64,000 nt of DNA from Terriglobia bacterium. Its GTDB lineage: Bacteria > Acidobacteriota > Terriglobia > Bryobacterales > Bryobacteraceae. The notes under the pieces were generated by a model. The model searched no databases. It was not told where the DNA came from and saw nothing but the letters and a program-made list of their open reading frames with translations. Below are positions 60,082 to 64,000 of the stretch, piece after piece. Both the position numbers and the translations under genes were made by a program. Within the stretch, counting starts at the first letter, position 1. Every line of letters begins with the position of its first letter. The stretch is taken from the NCBI GenBank assembly GCA_025350105.1, contig JANXYJ010000106.1, positions 23,588 to 87,587 on the forward strand. The letters run 5' to 3'.

Positions 60082-61647
60082 CTATTTGCTGAAATTAGCT
60101 TGCACCGACACGTTGGCGTTCACGTTCAGTATGCAGGTGCTATTCGTACCTGAACACGCGCCACCCCAACTGACAAACGTCTTGCCCGTTGGAGGAGTTG
60201 CCGTCAGCGTCACCGCCGTGCCGGAGTTGAATTTCGCCGAGCACGCATTGCCGCAGTTGATGCCGGCCACGTCACTGGTCACCGTGCCCACGTTGCTTCG
60301 GCCGATTTGCACCGTAAATTGCGTCGCGCCACCTGTGGTACCGCCGCCCGCCCCACCACCACCGCCGCCAGCGGGAGGATTCGCAGAAAAGACGGCATTC
60401 ACGGTCATCGCGTCCGCGATGGTCACCGTGCAGGTAAGGCTTGTGCCCGTGCAACCGCCGCCGGTCCAACTGGTAAAGCTTGAGTTGCTACCGGGCTTGG
60501 CCGTCAGCGTCACCACCGTCCCCAGCGTGTAAGTGGAGCTGCATTTGCTGCCGCACGTAATCACTTTGTCCGACGACGACACCGTGCCGTTGCCGGTGAG
60601 AGTCACGGTCAACGAGGGAACAGCGACGTTTGCCGCGGCCATCTGCGTCACTAGTAAATCTCCCAGCTCGCCGGGTTGCGGTACGGAACAGGTAGTGTCG
60701 CCACCACAAACCACCTGATGATTCAGCCGATCATAAGCGCCCGTGTAGGCGTAGGTCTCATAACGGCGCAGCACGGAACGCGTGCCCGCGTTCACTCCGC
60801 CCTGGTTCACATGACGGTTGCGTCCACGACGACGGCTGTCGCTGGGTGGTTCGGGCTGCATCAACACCCATTCGGTTTCGATGACCGCGGCGGTCTCCAC
60901 CGCGTTGTCGGTGGTGAGTTCTGTCAGTGCAACTTCGCGAGTCAGTTCGGTCTTAAAAACTTTCATCCACGTCGCGTCGCCGTACTGCGGAGGAACCGCT
61001 GGGGGCGGGGGCGGCGGAGGAGGCAATTGAATTTCCACGACCAGCACGGGCGGGTTCGCCGGCAGGGCCGGTGCCACCCAAGTGTAAACCGGCGTGGGCA
61101 CGAAAAGATTATTTGTGGACGCAATCAAGGTCCCGGGATTGGCCGGATCCTCGAACATCCAGCGGTAGGATGTAACCACGGCTTTGCTGGCCGCAGCCGT
61201 GTAAGCCAAGTGAACGCCGAAGTGATCGCAGCCCGCTGTGTAATACGTGAAGGTCCAGGTGTAGCAAGTGCCGGCGAACGATGTGCCCGGCACTTGCGGA
61301 ATCGTGGTCGCCGTGAAAAGATGGCTGGCCGGATCGTACGGACTCATGTAGCGAACATACACACCTGTGGCATAGGGCACAACCACCGGGCAGCCATATT
61401 TATTGCCGCACCAGGCCGGATACAAATCGCCAGCCAGGATGCCTTCCACTTGCACCTCAAAACCGTGCGCATCTTTGCCTTCGTAGTTGGCGGCGTCGAA
61501 ATTACCCAGCCCGCCAACCACGGCTGACTGCGCCATGGCCACGGCGGGCACAAACAGCATCAAACCGGCGAGCAAGGTTGCTCCCAACGGTGTTGTGCGG
61601 CTGGGCAACGCCAGTGCGCGCAAGTGCATCAGTAGTCTGTTTCTCAT
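60082..61647 (-). CDS. Large secreted protein with C-terminal InlB-like beta repeats
   Basis: 521 aa from ATG 61647 (GGGGGGA ribosome site eight bases upstream; basic start and long signal peptide ending VAMAQS). N-terminal half is unlike anything I know: VQVEGILAGDLYPAWCGNKYGCPVVVPYATGVYVRYMSPYD, with several Cys, and a poly-Pro stretch. The C-terminal part has two repeats: LTVTLTGNGTVSSSDKVITCGSKCSSTYTLGTVVTLTAKPG...FTSWTGGGCTGT and IGRSNVGTVTSDVAGINCGNACSAKFNSGTAVTLTATPPTGKTFVSWGGACSGT, i.e. divergent InlB B-repeat/Bacterial repeat domains with paired Cys. Probably surface-exposed. Own terminator. Confidence 0.7.
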   Translation of the reverse strand: MRNRLLMHLRALALPSRTTPLGATLLAGLMLFVPAVAMAQSAVVGGLGNFDAANYEGKDAHGFEVQVEGILAGDLYPAWCGNKYGCPVVVPYATGVYVRYMSPYDPASHLFTATTIPQVPGTSFAGTCYTWTFTYYTAGCDHFGVHLAYTAAASKAVVTSYRWMFEDPANPGTLIASTNNLFVPTPVYTWVAPALPANPPVLVVEIQLPPPPPPPPAVPPQYGDATWMKVFKTELTREVALTELTTDNAVETAAVIETEWVLMQPEPPSDSRRRGRNRHVNQGGVNAGTRSVLRRYETYAYTGAYDRLNHQVVCGGDTTCSVPQPGELGDLLVTQMAAANVAVPSLTVTLTGNGTVSSSDKVITCGSKCSSTYTLGTVVTLTAKPGSNSSFTSWTGGGCTGTSLTCTVTIADAMTVNAVFSANPPAGGGGGGAGGGTTGGATQFTVQIGRSNVGTVTSDVAGINCGNACSAKFNSGTAVTLTATPPTGKTFVSWGGACSGTNSTCILNVNANVSVQANFSK

Positions 61648-61926
61648 AATTATTCCCCCCGGAGAATGACTTGGTAAGCCAAGTAAGTGGCCCACCCTGG
61701 CACAAGTTCCACTCAGTCGAGAGAGCGGCTTGTCAAACCAACGGCCCGTTACCTGTGACCACCGTAACAGGGTGGTTTGGAGGAGTCGTTCGAATTAAGT
61801 AAACAATTTGTAAAATGGAGAAATGCCCATCAAAGCCAATGTTTAAGGCCTTTTTGCGTGGCTTATCAGATAGAAAAGAGGGACAGACAGCGGTGCGCTC
61901 TGCTGGGCGGTTCAATGACGATCCAG

Positions 61927-62382
61927 CTACAAACCCTTCGGCCGCCGCGGCCTCTGTTTTTCTGAAATCGATCGAATCACCAATTGCGATTTTTGTTTGC
62001 GATCGAACTTCATCGGTGCAGCGTCCGGCAGAGCGTTCATTAGATCGCCAATCGCGGGAGTGTCCAATTCGGCCGCGCTTTTCAGAACCACACTGCGTAC
62101 TACACTCCCGGAACCCTTCAATATCTTTTGCGGGTCCGGGAGTTTTGTGGCGTGGAAGAAGAACAGCGTCACCCAGCGCGGATATAAGGCAAGCGAAAAG
62201 ATGACGTCGCCGGTCTTTTCCGTCGGCGAGAAACCAATGGCCAGCGCGTTGTAGTTGTCGTAGACCAACTGCCAGGCGTGCGGCAGGCGCGCCCGCATTT
62301 TCTTCAGCGCCGCGCGGGTTAGCTTGGCGATTTCCGGTGGGTAGTGGTCAATACACTCGTCGAGCTGGGCTTGCGGGGTCAT
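61927..62382 (-). CDS. DUF1801-like protein
   Basis: 151 aa. LDECIDHYPPEIAKLTRAALKKMRARLPHAWQLVYDNYNALAIGF, ALYPRWVTLFFFHATKLPDPQKILKGSGSVVRSVVLKSAAELDTPAIGDLMNALPDAA: the alpha/beta pattern of DUF1801/YdhG-like proteins. Function of the family is not settled; some members are linked to iron or nucleotide binding. A basic tail (KQRPRRPKGL) ends it. It follows the lipoprotein gene on the same strand with a 24-base gap, so it may share its transcript. Confidence 0.7.
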   Translation of the reverse strand: MTPQAQLDECIDHYPPEIAKLTRAALKKMRARLPHAWQLVYDNYNALAIGFSPTEKTGDVIFSLALYPRWVTLFFFHATKLPDPQKILKGSGSVVRSVVLKSAAELDTPAIGDLMNALPDAAPMKFDRKQKSQLVIRSISEKQRPRRPKGL

Positions 62383-62406
62383 TTTCTGACAAGTCTTCTG
62401 ACAGGT

Positions 62407-63045
62407 TTAGCGCGCCACCACTTTTCCGGTAAGCGCGTCCACCGTAACCACGTAATCCGCCGACGATACGGAACCGCCCCACATCACCCGCCAAACAGGG
62501 TTCGGGAAACGTTCCGCCTTATTCAGTTCCAGCATGAAATTGACCGGCGGCTTGGTGCCGGGCTTTTTCAGATATTCGCCACCGGCCTTCGCCGCCGCCT
62601 CGTAGGCTTCGGTGGAATCGATTTTGATTTCGGCGGGAGAAAAGGGTTGCTGCGCACCGCCGGGCCGGAAAGTATCGGGCGGGCCGGGAAAAATGCCTTT
62701 GTGAATGTTTTCCAACTCCATCGACGACCAGGTGTAGGGCCGCACAGACGCGCTGTTTTCCGACGCAAAGTTCACTTCCCACGCTCCCGCTTTGCCGGGT
62801 TCCACCTTTCCATTGTTGGCGGCGGCGTTCGCGAAAATCTCAGGAACATAAATACTGCGCACCGTCAACGGCTGCGAATCGGCGGCCCAGATGCGTGCGG
62901 AGCCGTTAGTGTATTGCATGGCTTGGCGGCCACTGATCGGCTGCGCCGGAGCCTCGGCTTTCTTGGCGGCGGGCGGAGGCGCGTCGCTGCACGCAGTTAG
63001 AAAGCCGATTGCAATTGCCAGGGCGAAGGCCCCGATACGCGTCAT
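62407..63045 (-). CDS. Lipoprotein, hypothetical
   Basis: 212 aa from ATG 63045, with GGAGGA ten bases before. Signal peptide II with lipobox LTAC (MTRIGAFALAIAIGFLTACSD), then a Pro/Ala linker. The body has VRSIYVPEIFANAAANNGKVEPGKAGAWEVNFASENSASVRPYTWSSME and ends ADYVVTVDALTGKVVAR, a PepSY-like final strand. Function unknown. The open frame upstream of 63045 is not supported by a ribosome site. Confidence 0.7.
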   Translation of the reverse strand: MTRIGAFALAIAIGFLTACSDAPPPAAKKAEAPAQPISGRQAMQYTNGSARIWAADSQPLTVRSIYVPEIFANAAANNGKVEPGKAGAWEVNFASENSASVRPYTWSSMELENIHKGIFPGPPDTFRPGGAQQPFSPAEIKIDSTEAYEAAAKAGGEYLKKPGTKPPVNFMLELNKAERFPNPVWRVMWGGSVSSADYVVTVDALTGKVVAR

Positions 63046-63177
63046 AGTTCTAGTGTCCTCCATGTTGGCGGACGGCTGCTGGTTGCTACAATCAGATTTC
63101 AGCCCCGCCTCGTTCGCGTCTCCACCTCGCTCTGTGACAATTCCGTTTTTGACCCGCTTTTGGAATGGAGACCCGCT

Positions 63178-64000
63178 ATGACCCAATTGCCGAAGCAGAC
63201 ATTCTTCCTCTTGCCTCTGTTCACAGCTTTGCTCGCACTGACGCCACCCGTGCTCCGCGGGCAGCTGCCGCTACCGAATGGTTGAAATATCGAACGCGGA
63301 GTGCTTCCCAAGGCTTGGCCCTCCGGCGGCCCCAAGTGTATGGAAATGCCGGAATGGCAGATTCACGAATACAACCTGAACTTGTACATCCTGCGCCAAT
63401 CCGGCTGCACGGATTACGAAAAACCTTTTGTGTATTTACTATTTGGCAAACAAAGCGCGCTCTTGTTAGATACCGGATCGCGTGGCGGAAACTTGGCCCC
63501 AACCCTGCTGGCAACCGTCAAAAGATGGCTGGTCCGCAATCAGCGGCAGTCGATTCCGTTGGCCGTGGTGCATTCGCATTCGCACTCGGACCACACCGAC
63601 GGCGATGACGCCATTGCTACGCTGCACGACCCCGCCATGCCGGTCACCATGGTGAAAGCCACTTCGCAAGCCAACGCGAAATTTTTTACCATTTCCCATT
63701 GGCCGCAGGACATCGGCCGCTTCGATTTGGGCGATCGCACCATTGACGCGATTCCCATTCCCGGACACGATATGGCCAGTATCGCGCTCTACGATCGCAA
63801 CACGGCGATTTTGTTCACGGGCGATAGCGTTTACCCGGGTCGTTTGTACATCAGTAATCTCAGCGAATTTGCGGAGAGCAACCAACGGATGATTCGCTTC
63901 ACTGTTGGTAAGCCTGTCGCCTATCTGCTCGGCTGCCATATTGAACAAACGCGAACGCCTTTTCTGGACTATCCCATTGGTACGATTTATCAGCCCGACG
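63178..64000 (+). pseudogene. Secreted metallo-beta-lactamase-fold hydrolase with in-frame TGA; cut by window end
   Basis: ATG 63178 has GGAG seven bases upstream and opens a clear signal peptide (KQTFFLLPLFTALLALTPPVLRG). After LPLPNG comes TGA (63283-63285); the same frame goes on with NIERGVLPKAWPSGGPKCMEMPEWQIHEYNLNLYILRQSGC and a full MBL core: LLLDTGS, the zinc motif VVHSHSHSDHTDGDDAI, FTGDSVYPGRLYI, GCHIEQ. No frameshift is needed, so a single TGG (Trp) to TGA change explains it, or a sequence error. Translation could restart at ATG 63340 without the signal peptide. The 3' end lies outside the window. Confidence 0.75.

Noticed and set aside
63283..63285. TGA as selenocysteine codon
   Set aside because: The site is just after the signal peptide, far from the zinc site; no selenocysteine insertion hairpin is evident downstream. 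A lost Trp codon is simpler.
2..64000. Mobile elements, prophage, rRNA, CRISPR
   Set aside because: No transposase, integrase, phage structural gene, rRNA or repeat-spacer array was recognised on either strand.

Overview
The window (about 58-60% GC by eye) looks like a chromosome segment of an Acidobacteriota bacterium of the Solibacter/Bryobacter type. This is inferred from gene content: a secreted DUF1552 protein paired with a secreted ankyrin protein, an LpxI-type lipid A pathway, futalosine-type menaquinone synthesis, a small secreted DFGGHR-type protein, and many short acidobacterial-style hypothetical proteins. It is diderm (lipid A genes, outer-membrane barrel, a TonB-type C-terminus at the left edge). 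I see no prophage, insertion sequence, CRISPR array or rRNA.

Left part (1-13.3 kb): end of a TonB-like gene, a 52-aa membrane peptide, a FliA/WhiG-type sigma factor with a long repetitive N-terminus and a clear terminator, DUF1552 plus ankyrin pair, a frameshifted PH-like gene, a coiled-coil membrane protein, 6-phosphogluconate dehydrogenase with a 2-keto-4-pentenoate hydratase-like enzyme, a secreted double GlcG/HbpS protein, and the fabZ-lpxA-lpxI lipid A unit.

Nitrate block (13.3-27 kb, minus strand): a polyferredoxin/DmsC-like fusion, molybdenum nitrate reductase NasA, nitrite reductase NirB and NirD joined by three ATGA stop/start overlaps; then a NarK-type transporter, a Tat-exported NrtA-like binding protein, NrtB permease, two ABC ATPases and an outer-membrane beta-barrel. 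Together they can import nitrate and reduce it to ammonium, probably with menaquinol as electron donor.

Middle (27-42 kb): sodium:solute symporter, MgtE-like CBS protein, secreted hypothetical, serA, tRNA(CAT), mqnB, three SAM methyltransferases, a CmcI-like enzyme with a 14-bp tandem repeat over its start, an M28 peptidase, and a GT2 / methyltransferase / GT39-like cell-surface glycan operon.

Right part (42-59.5 kb): a full division and cell wall (dcw) cluster mraZ-rsmH-ftsL-ftsI-murE-murF-mraY-murD-ftsW-murG-murC-ftsQ-ftsA-ftsZ, without murB or ddl, preceded by a six-box repeat that fits a MraZ operator. After ftsZ: a rhodanese, a large secreted repeat protein with a terminator, a DUF1801-like protein, a lipoprotein, and a metallo-beta-lactamase-fold gene cut by the window end and interrupted by an in-frame TGA.

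The most notable non-gene signals are the 14-bp start-codon repeat with a coupled 19-codon leader ORF (35570-35629), the mraZ box array (42286-42342), a structured 214-nt gap before ftsL, several -10 boxes lying 6-9 nt before start codons (leaderless candidates), and a 24-bp palindromic repeat found in two distant gaps.
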